DNA from: Sphingobacteriia bacterium
GTDB taxonomy: Bacteria; Bacteroidota; Bacteroidia; Bacteroidales; TTA-H9
DNA: 49,286 nucleotides
Reading direction: 5' to 3'
Assembly (NCBI GenBank): GCA_021286705.1
Contig: JAJTBW010000004.1
Location: forward strand, 1-49,286
The notes under the pieces were generated by a model, which searched no databases, was not told the DNA's origin, and saw nothing but the letters and a program-made list of their open reading frames with translations. How positions within the stretch are numbered: the first letter of the stretch is position 1; the number at the start of each line of letters is the position of its first letter. The position numbers and the translations under genes are program-made. Of this stretch, positions 35,561-45,391 are shown piece after piece.

Positions 35561-35656
35561 TAGATAATAATGACTTATTCATGATGTTAAAACCCTAAAT
35601 TAAACCCACAAAATGGAAACAATCATGACGGTAACCAGTCACCAGATGATATTGCT

Positions 35657-35664
35657 TACCTTTG
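35657..35664 (+). promoter_or_regulatory. -7 promoter box of the nucleoside phosphorylase-polA operon
   Basis: TACCTTTG matches TANNTTTG, about 28 nt before the phosphorylase ATG. Confidence 0.5.
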
Positions 35665-35691
35665 CTTGGATAGCCAATAAAAGAAAAGAGT

Positions 35692-36570
35692 ATGAACGGA
35701 CAAATGAAAAACTCGGAGTTAATCCTTACACCAGAAGGAGAAATATACCATTTAAGATTGCGCCCCGGACAATTAGCCGATAAAATAATACTAGTTGGCG
35801 ATCCAGGTAGAGTACCAATGATCTCTCAGCACTTTGAGAGAATTGAATATACAAATCAAAACAGAGAGATTTGTACCCATACAGGCTATTACAAAGGAGT
35901 TCGTATCTCAGCCATGAGCACTGGTATGGGAACTGACAATATCGATATTGTTCTTAATGAACTCGATGCTTTAGTAAATATTGACTTTGACCTCCGTGCC
36001 CCCAGATCTCAACATCACAAACTTGAGATGGTTAGACTTGGCACCAGTGGTGCCCTGCAGAAGCAGATAACGCCCGGCGACTTTGTTGTCTCATCATGGG
36101 GACTTGGTCTTGATGGACTATTAAATTATTACAGTGGTGAGAAAGAAAAGTTTAGCCATGAAATAGCCGGTGATTTTATAACGCACTCAAACTGGCCTGA
36201 AAGCTGGGCTACCCCTTATGTTGTACCCGCTTCTGAAAAGCTGTTTCTAAGAATGGGTAATGGGCTACCTTCAGGAATTACCGCCACCGCACCTGGCTTC
36301 TACGGGCCACAAGGTCGTCTTCTTCGTGCCGGTCTGTTACGTGATGATATGAATGAGATGCTGATGAGCTTTGATCATAACGGACTTAAAGTTGTTAATT
36401 TCGAGATGGAGACCTCAGCTATCTATGGGCTTTGCTCGCTTCTTGGCCATGAAGCACTAACAATCTGTGTTGCCATAGCTAACAGAGCTACCGGTGATTT
36501 CCTCAACGATTATCACCCCCGCATGGAAGCATTGGTTAAACATTGCCTCGATAATTTTATTAAAGAATAA
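35692..36570 (+). CDS. Nucleoside phosphorylase (uridine phosphorylase-like)
   Basis: A 292-residue enzyme of the PNP/UDP family, splitting nucleosides with phosphate in salvage. Visible are the phosphate-binding DKIILVGDPGRVPMIS (about 30-45), the SAMSTGMGTDNIDIVLNEL segment, VRLGTSGALQ and the ribose/base region VVNFEMETSAIYGL (Glu-Met-Glu). It is somewhat longer than E. coli uridine phosphorylase. The base specificity cannot be fixed. An in-frame ATG four codons later is also possible. Its stop codon overlaps the next start by 1 bp. Confidence 0.9.
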   Translation: MNGQMKNSELILTPEGEIYHLRLRPGQLADKIILVGDPGRVPMISQHFERIEYTNQNREICTHTGYYKGVRISAMSTGMGTDNIDIVLNELDALVNIDFDLRAPRSQHHKLEMVRLGTSGALQKQITPGDFVVSSWGLGLDGLLNYYSGEKEKFSHEIAGDFITHSNWPESWATPYVVPASEKLFLRMGNGLPSGITATAPGFYGPQGRLLRAGLLRDDMNEMLMSFDHNGLKVVNFEMETSAIYGLCSLLGHEALTICVAIANRATGDFLNDYHPRMEALVKHCLDNFIKE

Positions 36571-37748
36571 TGCAGCCATTAGACTACCGTCAACCACTCT
36601 TCATAGTTGATGAAAATGTAGCTAAGTTGAATATTCGTCGCATGAAGGCCAAGGCAGCCCGCCTGAATCTTAAGCTACGCCCTCACTTTAAAACTCACAA
36701 TAGTGCCGAAATCTCGAATTGGTTTAGAGAAGAGGGCATTCAGACTATTACGGTCTCTTCTTCTGAAATGGCCACCTACTTTGCGTCAAATGGATGGAAA
36801 GATATTACCATAGCATTCCCAGTAAACCAACATGATATCTATTTCCTAGACCAGCTGGCATCAAAAGTTACCCTTTCATTAGTTGTCGCTGATCTAACTA
36901 CCGTTGCTCTCATCAACGAGAAAATATCTCACAAAGTTTCCCTTTTCATTAAGTGCGATACTGGTTATGGAAGGGCTGGCATTAAGGCCGAAAACAGTGA
37001 TCTATTTATTACGATTGCTGATCAAATTACCTCATTTGGGAGGCATCAATTTGCAGGGCTACTCCTGCATGATGGTCATACCTATAAAGCAAGCGGGTTT
37101 GATGAGATTGAAGCAATAAGAGAAGAGACCTCAAAAAAAATAGGCCACCTTAGAAAGGAACTGTCATTGAAGGGATATGATAACCTTATAATCAGTGCCG
37201 GTGACACCCCTTCATGCACGGTGAGCGAAAAGTGGGATGAGATAGACGAGATAAGACCCGGGAATTACCTCTTTTATGACTTGCAGCAATATTCAAAATC
37301 AATTTGCGAATCAAATCAGATTGCAGGTTTCTGTATCTGTCCTGTCATTCAAGTCAAAAAAGAGGAATCAACAGTGCTCATTCATGGTGGAGCCGTCCAT
37401 TTTGGAAAAGACACTGCATTAATCAATGGCGAGCCTGTCTTTGCCGCAGGTTGGAAATTTCTAAGTGATCAGGAAGATTCCCAAACGAAAAATCATGCCT
37501 TTATTAAGTCAAAATCCGATGATAATTTTGGGAAAATAACACATCCTAGTGAGTTCAATTGCTTTTTAAGCACTGTCTCACAAGAGCATGGGACAGTAAA
37601 AATCACAGGAGATTTAATCAATGAGATAGAGGTTGGTGATCTATTGCTTCTAGTACCGGCACATAGTTGTTTAACGGCACGACAGTTTAACTTTTTCTAC
37701 TCTGATTCAGGCAATAGATTAGAGACCGGGAACGGACTAATTCGCTGA
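36570..37748 (+). CDS. D-threonine aldolase / D-serine dehydratase-like PLP enzyme (alanine racemase fold)
   Basis: A 392-residue fold-type III PLP enzyme. Lys41 in LRPHFKTHNS is the expected Schiff-base lysine, and IKCDTGYGRAGI and SAGDTPSCT are further family segments. Near the C-terminus PAHSCLTARQ supplies His365 and Cys367, the metal-ligand pair known in D-serine dehydratase; related D-threonine aldolases use a similar position. It would cleave or dehydrate a D-3-hydroxy amino acid. The exact reaction is undecided. It is translationally coupled to the phosphorylase (TAATG overlap). Confidence 0.87.
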   Translation: MQPLDYRQPLFIVDENVAKLNIRRMKAKAARLNLKLRPHFKTHNSAEISNWFREEGIQTITVSSSEMATYFASNGWKDITIAFPVNQHDIYFLDQLASKVTLSLVVADLTTVALINEKISHKVSLFIKCDTGYGRAGIKAENSDLFITIADQITSFGRHQFAGLLLHDGHTYKASGFDEIEAIREETSKKIGHLRKELSLKGYDNLIISAGDTPSCTVSEKWDEIDEIRPGNYLFYDLQQYSKSICESNQIAGFCICPVIQVKKEESTVLIHGGAVHFGKDTALINGEPVFAAGWKFLSDQEDSQTKNHAFIKSKSDDNFGKITHPSEFNCFLSTVSQEHGTVKITGDLINEIEVGDLLLLVPAHSCLTARQFNFFYSDSGNRLETGNGLIR

Positions 37749-37801
37749 ACTCTGTGCTTGGAAAATTATTACCTTTAACGGGTAGAAATCTTCTTCAAGC
37801 C

Positions 37802-38683
37802 ATGGATTCTAATGAGAACCGTCATGAACTGGAGGTCCTGATAAGCCTGTTAGATGACCCTGACAGAAAAGTTTATCATAGTGTTAGGGACAAAATATTT
37901 CAATATGGAATGAAGGCCTTACCAATTCTGGAGGAGGCCTGGGATCATCAGTTTAACCCTGTGGTACAAGAGCGCCTTGAAGACCTAATACAAGCCATTC
38001 AGAAAGAGACTCTGGCAAACGAAACCTCTCAGTGGCTGCAAAGTAACACACCCGATCTTCTTCAAGGAGCCCTATTGTTAGCCAGGTTTCAGTACCCTGA
38101 ACTTAACTTTGAAAAATGTCGGTTAGAGATAGGAAGAATCATTCAAGATGTATGGCTGGAGCTAAATGAAAAGCTTACACCTCTTGAAAAGATCAAAGTG
38201 GTGAATCATGTTTTATTTGATGTTCATGGATTTAAAGCTAATGTTAGTCAGCCACTGGTTTTAAGTGACCTAATGATAAACAACGTACTTGAAACACGAC
38301 GGGGAAACTCAATGAGCTTGTCACTTCTATATCTGATCGTTGGTCAAAGCTTAAAACTTCCAATTATGGGCGTAAACCTTCCTGAATACTTTGCCCTGAG
38401 CTGGATGCATAAAATGCCCATCCTAACACATGATTACACCACTGATGACTTAGTCTCTTTCTATATTAACGCTCCTGCAAAAGGGATGGTTTTTGTAAGA
38501 CATGAGATAGAACGATACCTAAAAGAGACTAAGCACAGTCAGAATCTAATCTACTTTAGTCCCTGTTCAAACTATACAGTCATTAAAAGAATGGCTTTAG
38601 AGATGCTGGCCGCCTATGAACGTACAAAAGACGAATCGCGTGTACGTCTAATGAAACTTTACCTTGAATCGTTCAAGTTCTGA
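37802..38683 (+). CDS. SirB1/transglutaminase-like protein
   Basis: A protein of about 293 residues from the chosen ATG (MDSNENRHELEVLISLLDD). It has an N-terminal helical, HEAT-like region followed by a SirB1-type transglutaminase-like core: LEKIKVVNHVLFDVHGFKAN, RRGNSMSLSLLYLIVGQSL and PIMGVNLPEYFALSW. In the place of the catalytic Cys of true transglutaminases stands Ser in GNSMSLS, as commonly seen in this family. Biochemical role is unknown. The frame is open to a GTG at 37754 only 5 bp after the previous stop; the ATG matches the usual N-terminus better. It lies between the D-threonine aldolase-like gene and polA. Confidence 0.82.
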   Translation: MDSNENRHELEVLISLLDDPDRKVYHSVRDKIFQYGMKALPILEEAWDHQFNPVVQERLEDLIQAIQKETLANETSQWLQSNTPDLLQGALLLARFQYPELNFEKCRLEIGRIIQDVWLELNEKLTPLEKIKVVNHVLFDVHGFKANVSQPLVLSDLMINNVLETRRGNSMSLSLLYLIVGQSLKLPIMGVNLPEYFALSWMHKMPILTHDYTTDDLVSFYINAPAKGMVFVRHEIERYLKETKHSQNLIYFSPCSNYTVIKRMALEMLAAYERTKDESRVRLMKLYLESFKF

Positions 38684-38703
38684 ACGAGAAAACCTTGAAA
38701 TTA

Positions 38704-41484
38704 ATGAATCAGAAGCCAACTTTATTTCTTCTCGACGCCATGGCGTTGATATATAGGGCATTCTTTGCTTTAAATAAGAATCCAAGGATAAACTCAAAAG
38801 GATTAAACACCTCCGCAGTACTAGGATTTACAAATACCATCTGGGATGTTATTCGCAATGAAAAACCTTCTCATCTTGGAGTAGCCTTTGATACCCAAGC
38901 TCCGAGTCTTCGACACTATGAGTTCATAGATTACAAGGCAAATCGTCAATCGATGCCTGAAGAGTTGGCAGCCTCACTTCCCTATATCAAGGAGGTTCTT
39001 ACAGCCATGAGGATTCCTATTCTTCAACTTGACGGTTACGAGGCCGATGATATACTTGGTACTTTCGCCATTCAAGCCTCCAATCAGGGTTTTCACACCT
39101 TTATCATGACCTCCGACAAAGATCTTGGTCAGATGGTCACCAATGATATCCAGATTTACAGACCGGGTAAATTTGGCAATCCAGCAGAGAAACTTGGCAT
39201 TACCGAGGTCTGCGAGAAGTTTGGTATTAAAAGACCAGATCAAATAAAAGATATGTTGGGCCTCTGGGGTGATGCCTCAGATAATATCCCAGGGATACCG
39301 GGGATAGGCGAGGTTACCGCTCGTAAACTTCTGGAAGAGTTTGATACGGTTGAGAATCTTATAAAAAACGCCTCTAACATCACTAATGCCAAGTTAAGAG
39401 CCAAAATTGAGGAGAATAGCCATATGGCCATTGCTTCTAAACAATTGGCTACCATCATCACTGACGTACCTCTCGACTTCAATGCGGAGGAGCTTCGACT
39501 AGTCACTCCTGACATGGATCGGCTGAGAGCCATCTTTGATGAGCTTGAATTCAGAACTCTAGCCGACAGAATATTCAAGGATCTAAAAAAGCCCGTCGTT
39601 GCTGAACAGACTGACCTATTTGGCGAACAGACTGAAACCTTCGAGATGCCAAATGGTGCCTCAGAAGGATTAAAAACTATCTCAAACAGTGAGCACACCT
39701 ATCATATAGTTGATTCAGATCAGAAGTGTTATGATCTTGTTAAATTATTGAAGCAACAGCCCATGTTCTGCTTCGATACGGAAACAACCTCACTTAATGA
39801 GATTGAAGCGGATCTGGTCGGTATGTCATTCTCGTTTGTTATTGGAGTGGCATATTATGTTCCTTTCCCCTCTTCGAGATCAGAGGCTTCGGCACGACTT
39901 GAGATCTTTCGAGAGATACTTGAAGATACTACTATCGAGAAAACAGGCCAGAATATAAAATATGACATGCATGTTTTGCTAAACTATGGCATACATGTTA
40001 GAGGGCCACTCTTCGATACAATGATTGCACACTATCTTATTGAGCCGGACCAAAGGCACAACATGGATGCTTTAGCCCGAACCTGGCTTAACTATGAACC
40101 TGTTTCGATAGAAACGTTGATAGGTAAGAAAGGAAGCCAACAGGGCAATATGCGGCATGTCGCTCTGGAAAAAATCGCAGAATACGCTGCTGAAGATGCT
40201 GATATTACGCTTCAATTAAGAAACTGCTTTGAACCAGAATTAGATCGAATCGGAGCACGCAAACTATTCGATGAAATAGAGATGCCTTTAGTTCCGGTCT
40301 TAATGGAGATGGAAAGAGCAGGAGTAAGACTTGATATTGAATCATTGGCCGATTATTCCCTTCAACTTGAACAGGAGACCAACGAAATAGAAGCAAAGAT
40401 ATACGAGCTGGCCGGTGAGACATTCAACATCGCATCACCTAAGCAGCTCGGGGTAATCCTGTTCGAAAAGCTTGAAGTTGCAGAGAAGCCCAAAACAACA
40501 AAAACGGGGCAATATGCTACCGGCGAAGAGATCCTTGAAAAACTCAAGCACAAGCACCCGATTGTTGAACTAATACTGGACTATAGATCTTTGACCAAAC
40601 TACGATCTACATATATCGATGCCCTCCCCCTACTTGTAAGCCCACTCGATGGCCGTCTTCATACCTCCTATAATCAAGCGGTCGCAGCGACAGGCCGACT
40701 CTCCTCTAACAACCCAAACCTTCAGAACATTCCGGTTAGAACAGAAAGAGGCCGTGAAATCAGAAAAGCCTTTGTAGCCCGAAATGAAGACTATCTCTTG
40801 TTAGCTGCCGACTACTCTCAAATAGAACTCAGGATCATGGCTCATTTGAGTCAAGATGAGGCTCTAATCGAAGCCTTTAACAACAACCTCGACATCCATA
40901 CTGCTACGGCAGCAAAAGTGTACGGCGTTAATCTTAATGAGGTAACCAAAGATCAGCGCAGAAATGCCAAAATGGTCAACTTTGGAATAATCTACGGAAT
41001 ATCTGCCTTTGGCCTTTCAGAGCGTCTTGATATCTCACGCCGGGAAGCCTCTGATATCATTGAAAGCTACTTCAAACAATATAAAGGGGTGAAAACGTAT
41101 ATGGACAAAGCCATAAGCCAGGCTCGAACGTTAGGTTATGCCGAGACCATCTGCGGAAGAAGACGTTACCTGCGCGACATAACCTCTGCAAATGCTACAG
41201 TTAGAGGCTTTGCAGAGAGGAATGCTATAAATGCACCCATTCAAGGTTCGTCAGCTGATATGATTAAATTGGCAATGATCAAGATCCATAAGCAAATTAG
41301 TGACCTCAATCTGCAATCAAAGATGATTCTTCAGGTACATGACGAATTGGTCTTCGATGTATATAAACCAGAACTAGAAACCATTCAAGAGCTTGTAAAA
41401 GCTGCGATGGCTGAGGCCATGCCTCTATCTGTCCCTGTTGTAGTTGATGCAAACTCAGGAAGTAATTGGCTTGAGGCACACTAA
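38704..41484 (+). CDS. polA: DNA polymerase I
   Basis: A 926-residue protein with all three PolA domains: 5' nuclease (about 1-300; FLLDAMALIYRAFFAL, DGYEADDILGTFA, GLWGDASDNIPGIPGIGEVTA), 3'-5' exonuclease with the acidic motif FCFDTETTSLN intact, and polymerase with motif A LLAADYSQIELRIMAHLS, motif B RRNAKMVNFGIIYGIS and motif C ILQVHDELVFDV. It fills gaps in repair and removes RNA primers. The ATG at 38704 is preferred to a TTG three codons upstream. It sits 20 bp after the SirB1-like gene and seems part of one plus-strand operon. Confidence 0.97.
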   Translation: MNQKPTLFLLDAMALIYRAFFALNKNPRINSKGLNTSAVLGFTNTIWDVIRNEKPSHLGVAFDTQAPSLRHYEFIDYKANRQSMPEELAASLPYIKEVLTAMRIPILQLDGYEADDILGTFAIQASNQGFHTFIMTSDKDLGQMVTNDIQIYRPGKFGNPAEKLGITEVCEKFGIKRPDQIKDMLGLWGDASDNIPGIPGIGEVTARKLLEEFDTVENLIKNASNITNAKLRAKIEENSHMAIASKQLATIITDVPLDFNAEELRLVTPDMDRLRAIFDELEFRTLADRIFKDLKKPVVAEQTDLFGEQTETFEMPNGASEGLKTISNSEHTYHIVDSDQKCYDLVKLLKQQPMFCFDTETTSLNEIEADLVGMSFSFVIGVAYYVPFPSSRSEASARLEIFREILEDTTIEKTGQNIKYDMHVLLNYGIHVRGPLFDTMIAHYLIEPDQRHNMDALARTWLNYEPVSIETLIGKKGSQQGNMRHVALEKIAEYAAEDADITLQLRNCFEPELDRIGARKLFDEIEMPLVPVLMEMERAGVRLDIESLADYSLQLEQETNEIEAKIYELAGETFNIASPKQLGVILFEKLEVAEKPKTTKTGQYATGEEILEKLKHKHPIVELILDYRSLTKLRSTYIDALPLLVSPLDGRLHTSYNQAVAATGRLSSNNPNLQNIPVRTERGREIRKAFVARNEDYLLLAADYSQIELRIMAHLSQDEALIEAFNNNLDIHTATAAKVYGVNLNEVTKDQRRNAKMVNFGIIYGISAFGLSERLDISRREASDIIESYFKQYKGVKTYMDKAISQARTLGYAETICGRRRYLRDITSANATVRGFAERNAINAPIQGSSADMIKLAMIKIHKQISDLNLQSKMILQVHDELVFDVYKPELETIQELVKAAMAEAMPLSVPVVVDANSGSNWLEAH

Positions 41485-41509
41485 ATTAATTTAGACAATC
41501 CACCCCTTT

Positions 41510-42442
41510 ATGAAGATAAAGCACTTATTTCAAACAATTACTATTACACTAGTAACTAGTTTATTGGTATTAATATCCTCATTAACGCTAAATGGGCAAA
41601 GCACAAGCTGTATTGCCTATTGGCTTAAAAACGAATCACAAACCTATCGGGTTCATTATAAAAGTGGATCAGTGGTTAATGGGGATAGTCTAAACAAGGC
41701 TTCTATCGATTATAAAGTAAAGGTGAAGGTTTTAGATGCCTCAGACTCTACCTATATTCTTAGGTGGGAGCGAAAAATAGAAAACTTATACCCAACGGGA
41801 TCACTTGAACTAGCACTTGCATCAAATACACGTGATTTTGACCTAATCTTCGTCACAGATGAATTTGGAGTCTTTGTTGGTGCACTAAATCAAAAGGAGA
41901 TAAGAAAAAAAGTATTTGACAGACTCAATGATAAGGCTATTCCTTTCCCTAACAGTGAAACCAAGGAGATTTACAAATCAACTATTGAGCCATACTTTAA
42001 CTCCACCGGACTGTTTCTTAATCAAATAATCCCTGAAACACAGCAGTTTTGCTGTTTCAACGGAATCCGAATCGAGAAAAGTAAACCAATCGAGGCTACA
42101 AGACAGATTTTCTCATCGGTAGCTGGTGCCTTAATTAACGGGAATACGATAATTGAATTACTGAGTCTTGATACTGCCAATTCAACAATGGTAATGCATA
42201 GCATGACCACCGGAGATGCTGAAGAGTCAGCCAAGGTAATCTGGACTCAATACAGCATGCAAGATGAGAAGTTTACAGAACAGTTTAAATCACCCAAAGA
42301 TATGCCGCCTGTTTACATAACAGAGGAGGTAACATCTGCCATTCATTTAAAATCAGGCTGGCCTCTTTTCTCTTTACTTACCAGAGAAAACAGAATCGCA
42401 AACAGGGTCTTTTACGAAACAATCGAATTGGAACTTGATTAA
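41510..42442 (+). CDS. Secreted protein of unknown function
   Basis: A 310-residue protein I do not recognise. It has a signal-peptide-like N-terminus (hydrophobic about 10-28, then LNGQST), so it is likely exported to the periplasm or beyond. The body is mixed alpha/beta with no Cys-rich or repeat pattern. It begins 25 bp after polA and is probably the last gene of that operon. Its end overlaps the convergent crp/fnr-like gene by 4 bp. Confidence 0.7.
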   Translation: MKIKHLFQTITITLVTSLLVLISSLTLNGQSTSCIAYWLKNESQTYRVHYKSGSVVNGDSLNKASIDYKVKVKVLDASDSTYILRWERKIENLYPTGSLELALASNTRDFDLIFVTDEFGVFVGALNQKEIRKKVFDRLNDKAIPFPNSETKEIYKSTIEPYFNSTGLFLNQIIPETQQFCCFNGIRIEKSKPIEATRQIFSSVAGALINGNTIIELLSLDTANSTMVMHSMTTGDAEESAKVIWTQYSMQDEKFTEQFKSPKDMPPVYITEEVTSAIHLKSGWPLFSLLTRENRIANRVFYETIELELD

Positions 42443-43137
42443 GCAATACTACTTATCTTCTCGAGTCCTTCCGAATCAAGAATATGGATCATCTTCCCAT
42501 CAATAGAGATTAGGTTTTCATCCTTAAACTCTTTAAAAATCCTTATCACACTCTCACTGGCAAGCCCTGTTAAATCAGCAAGATCATTTCTGCTTATGGC
42601 CAGTTCGAACTGAGGTGATTTATAAACCCTGTTAGCCAAACAGAGTAAAATATCTGCGACCCGGCCATGCGACTGCTTCATTGTTAAACAGAAAAACCTA
42701 CCATAGATAAGTGCAGTATCCTCATTGAGGATGTTGATGATCTTAGTAGCAAATCTCGAATTATTACTCAACAGTTGTTTAAAGAGAGAAATATCAATAA
42801 GGCTTACGGTTGAAGCACTATAAGTTGCTACTGAATATATAAACCTATTATTCCCATCATAGATTGAGGGCAAACCTATAAGATGGTTTGAAGGAACAAT
42901 TTTAAGAATCAGATCTTTGGGTCTTCCCTCAAGGTAAACCTTTACCAGCCCTTCATTTAGGAAAATAATATGAGATGCAAAGGTGCCTTGCTTTGCAAGG
43001 ATTTCACCTTTCTTATAATTTAATTCTATTCTGTTTTTATTAACTAACTCTTGCTCCTCTGGCGTGAGATATTCAAAACAGGTAGTATGTTGGTTCTCAA
43101 GAAAGCAACTCGGTCCTTTAGCGGGATCATGACTCAT
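42439..43137 (-). CDS. Crp/Fnr-family transcription regulator
   Basis: A 232-residue regulator. The cyclic-nucleotide-binding-like beta barrel spans about 28-145 (KKGEILAKQGTFASHIIFLNEG), and the C-terminal winged helix has the recognition region ISRNDLADLTGLASESVIRIFKEF (about 183-206). The effector-domain residues that bind cAMP in Crp are not evident. Two Cys near the N-terminus (Cys11, Cys20) are too few for an Fnr-type iron-sulfur cluster by themselves, though Cys may serve redox sensing. It has a good promoter of its own. It could control the sulfur island, but nothing here proves it. Confidence 0.92.
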   Translation of the reverse strand: MSHDPAKGPSCFLENQHTTCFEYLTPEEQELVNKNRIELNYKKGEILAKQGTFASHIIFLNEGLVKVYLEGRPKDLILKIVPSNHLIGLPSIYDGNNRFIYSVATYSASTVSLIDISLFKQLLSNNSRFATKIINILNEDTALIYGRFFCLTMKQSHGRVADILLCLANRVYKSPQFELAISRNDLADLTGLASESVIRIFKEFKDENLISIDGKMIHILDSEGLEKISSIA

Positions 43138-43154
43138 TCAACGTGGTTTTTTAA

Positions 43155-43162
43155 CAAATATA
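43155..43162 (-). promoter_or_regulatory. Promoter of the crp/fnr-like gene
   Basis: TATATTTG (-7) on the minus strand with GTTG (one mismatch to TTTG) 19 nt upstream; this is one of the best-spaced promoters in the window. Confidence 0.6.
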
Positions 43163-43302
43163 TCATTTTCTAACTATTTAACAACATTCTAAGTTGCAAA
43201 TCAGTGAAATAAAACAACCCAGCCCATAGCTAATAAGAAAAGAGAGATTAAATTGAATAGAACAAATAAAAGCCAATGTCATGAATATTGGGATGACTGG
43301 CA

Positions 43303-43348
43303 ATAAAAAAAGTCCGTTAAGTAATCTAAAAAGAGCTACTTAACGGAC
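43303..43348 (-). terminator. Rho-independent terminator after the GH27 gene
   Basis: GTCCGTTAAGTA pairs perfectly with TACTTAACGGAC, followed on the minus strand by seven T. It also has an A-run on the other side, so it may act both ways. Confidence 0.92.
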
Positions 43349-43381
43349 AAAAAACTTCTTCCATTTAACGAATTATAAGTC

Positions 43382-45337
43382 TTAAGGTTTTAGTTTCAGT
43401 AAAACAACTCCATGATAGGGAACCTTAACGTTAATTTTCTCTTTAGATACTCCTAGATCGGTCTGTCGCCATAGATCTCTGACACTATAGTCACCCTTTT
43501 TAAGACCTAAGGATTGAACGTCTATTGATAACTCACGAGCTTTATCATTCTGATCCCAGGCGAAGTAATCTTCAGGAGCGTCAGCGGTTGATCCAACATA
43601 GAAAAGGCCTAAGGCCCATGAGCCATCAGCCAGTTTCTTAATCCATGCTTCAAAACCCTGCTGAAGAATAATCCTTTTAACTGGTTGAGCAGCTATATCT
43701 TGGTTTACAGCTAAAACCTCATCATTAGTTAACAATGATAAGGTAAAATCATCAAGCTGGGTCATATCACAGCCAATCAACAGGGGAGCCTGTTGTAAGG
43801 CCCACAGAGAGATATGAGTATACTGTTCATCTGGGGTAAGCCTAGTAGGATGTAAAGAGCTACTCCATCCAACATTACCCACAATCAGCATATCAGGATC
43901 ATTCCAATGACCCGGCTTTAAATAGGGTGCTGCCTTATCTTGAGAAAAACCAATTGAAGAGAGGCTTGCCCAACTATCTGTGATATCACCGGTTGTTCTC
44001 CAGAGATTGCCACCAACCTTATCGCCCCACTCCCAGACATTACCCATTCCATATTGACAAAGACTATAGACAATATCACGGTTACACTCCCTGAGAGCCT
44101 TCTCCATTTTTTTATAGGGAGCCTGATACTCTTCTAAAGTGTATTTCTTCGAGGTCTCACCGTAAGAACACCAATCATACTTTAAATAGTCAATACCCCA
44201 ATAGGCATACATCTCTGCATCCTGCTTTTCATGATCCAGACTGCCGAGAAACCCTCCGCATGTCAATGAACCAGGTGAAGAGTAAATACCTATCTTTAAA
44301 CCGTCAGCATGTATATCTTTTGCCAGTTTCGACATATCAGGAAACTTCTCATTGCAAACTATTGACCCGTCAGTGAGGCGCTTATCAGCTTCCCAACCAT
44401 CATCAATATTAATATAGCTCCAGCCATAATCTGCCAGACCTTTTTCTATCATCGCTCTTCCTGCATCGGCTACCCTTTGTTGAGTAACTTCCAATCCCCA
44501 ACAATTCCAAGAATTCCATCCCATAGGTGGAGTTAATGATATAGCATCTTTCTTCACTACCAAAGTGATCTCCTTAGATGCCTTACCGTGATCATTCGTA
44601 GCGGTAACCACTAGTTTATACTTTCCCTCTTTAGATACGATCCCCCTTATAACTCCATCCTTATCAATTGTAAGGCCCTTTGGTAATCCTTTAACAGTAA
44701 AAGCCATGGGTCTCTTGCCACTAACAGGTACTCTATATAAAAAGGGCTTTTTAGGAGAGCCCCCAGTGAGTGAAGGGCCATTAAAACGGGGTGAAAGAGG
44801 AGCTGGTGGCGTCAAAATATAGGGTTGTCTCTGACTCATTACCACACTGGGCTTATAAGATTCCATTAAAAAGGATCCCATGAGCCAATCGGCATGATCC
44901 CAATAGTTTTGATCACCCCCATCAAGAACTAAAAGACCCAGTAGCTTTATTCCAGTAATATCGACATCAGCCTCTTTGGCAGGATCCCCAGCTTTCATTA
45001 AGCCGGATCTCCAGAGGATTCGTCTATCGCCCAAAACCAGAAACTCCACAGTCCCCTTACCTTGAGTCTCATCATCAATGCCAACGAGGCTTTCAAAACG
45101 TAAACCCTTTCCATTCAGGTTAACTAACATATGACTTACTGAATGGGTTCCAACACCATATTCATATGAGATTCCTGCAACAGTTAAAGGATTTCCATCA
45201 ACACTCTTATTTGCCTTAGGACTGCTCCAGCCAGTCTCCATGCCACGTAAATCCATCTCATCTAAACGATATACTTGCCCTAAAAGGACATAACTTGCCA
45301 GTAAGAGTACGGGCAAGATCAAGCCAACTTTTCTCAT
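43382..45337 (-). CDS. GH27 alpha-galactosidase with N-terminal NPCBM-type domain
   Basis: A 651-residue exported glycosidase. A signal peptide (about 1-20) is followed by an NPCBM-like carbohydrate-binding domain (about 22-155; YGVGTHSVSHMLVNLNGKG), an Ig-like putative domain (about 195-265) and the GH27 barrel from TPPMGWNSWNCWGL (about 275). The catalytic pair is visible: nucleophile Asp in YLKYDWCSYG (about 386) and acid/base Asp in GDITDSW (about 454). It would remove terminal alpha-galactose from plant or algal sugars in the periplasm. No T9SS sorting domain is present. It follows the small acidic gene by 54 bp. Confidence 0.94.
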   Translation of the reverse strand: MRKVGLILPVLLLASYVLLGQVYRLDEMDLRGMETGWSSPKANKSVDGNPLTVAGISYEYGVGTHSVSHMLVNLNGKGLRFESLVGIDDETQGKGTVEFLVLGDRRILWRSGLMKAGDPAKEADVDITGIKLLGLLVLDGGDQNYWDHADWLMGSFLMESYKPSVVMSQRQPYILTPPAPLSPRFNGPSLTGGSPKKPFLYRVPVSGKRPMAFTVKGLPKGLTIDKDGVIRGIVSKEGKYKLVVTATNDHGKASKEITLVVKKDAISLTPPMGWNSWNCWGLEVTQQRVADAGRAMIEKGLADYGWSYINIDDGWEADKRLTDGSIVCNEKFPDMSKLAKDIHADGLKIGIYSSPGSLTCGGFLGSLDHEKQDAEMYAYWGIDYLKYDWCSYGETSKKYTLEEYQAPYKKMEKALRECNRDIVYSLCQYGMGNVWEWGDKVGGNLWRTTGDITDSWASLSSIGFSQDKAAPYLKPGHWNDPDMLIVGNVGWSSSLHPTRLTPDEQYTHISLWALQQAPLLIGCDMTQLDDFTLSLLTNDEVLAVNQDIAAQPVKRIILQQGFEAWIKKLADGSWALGLFYVGSTADAPEDYFAWDQNDKARELSIDVQSLGLKKGDYSVRDLWRQTDLGVSKEKINVKVPYHGVVLLKLKP

Positions 45338-45391
45338 AGGTGATGATTATAATTGTTCTTTGGTTGATGCTAAATTACTAAATAAACAATC

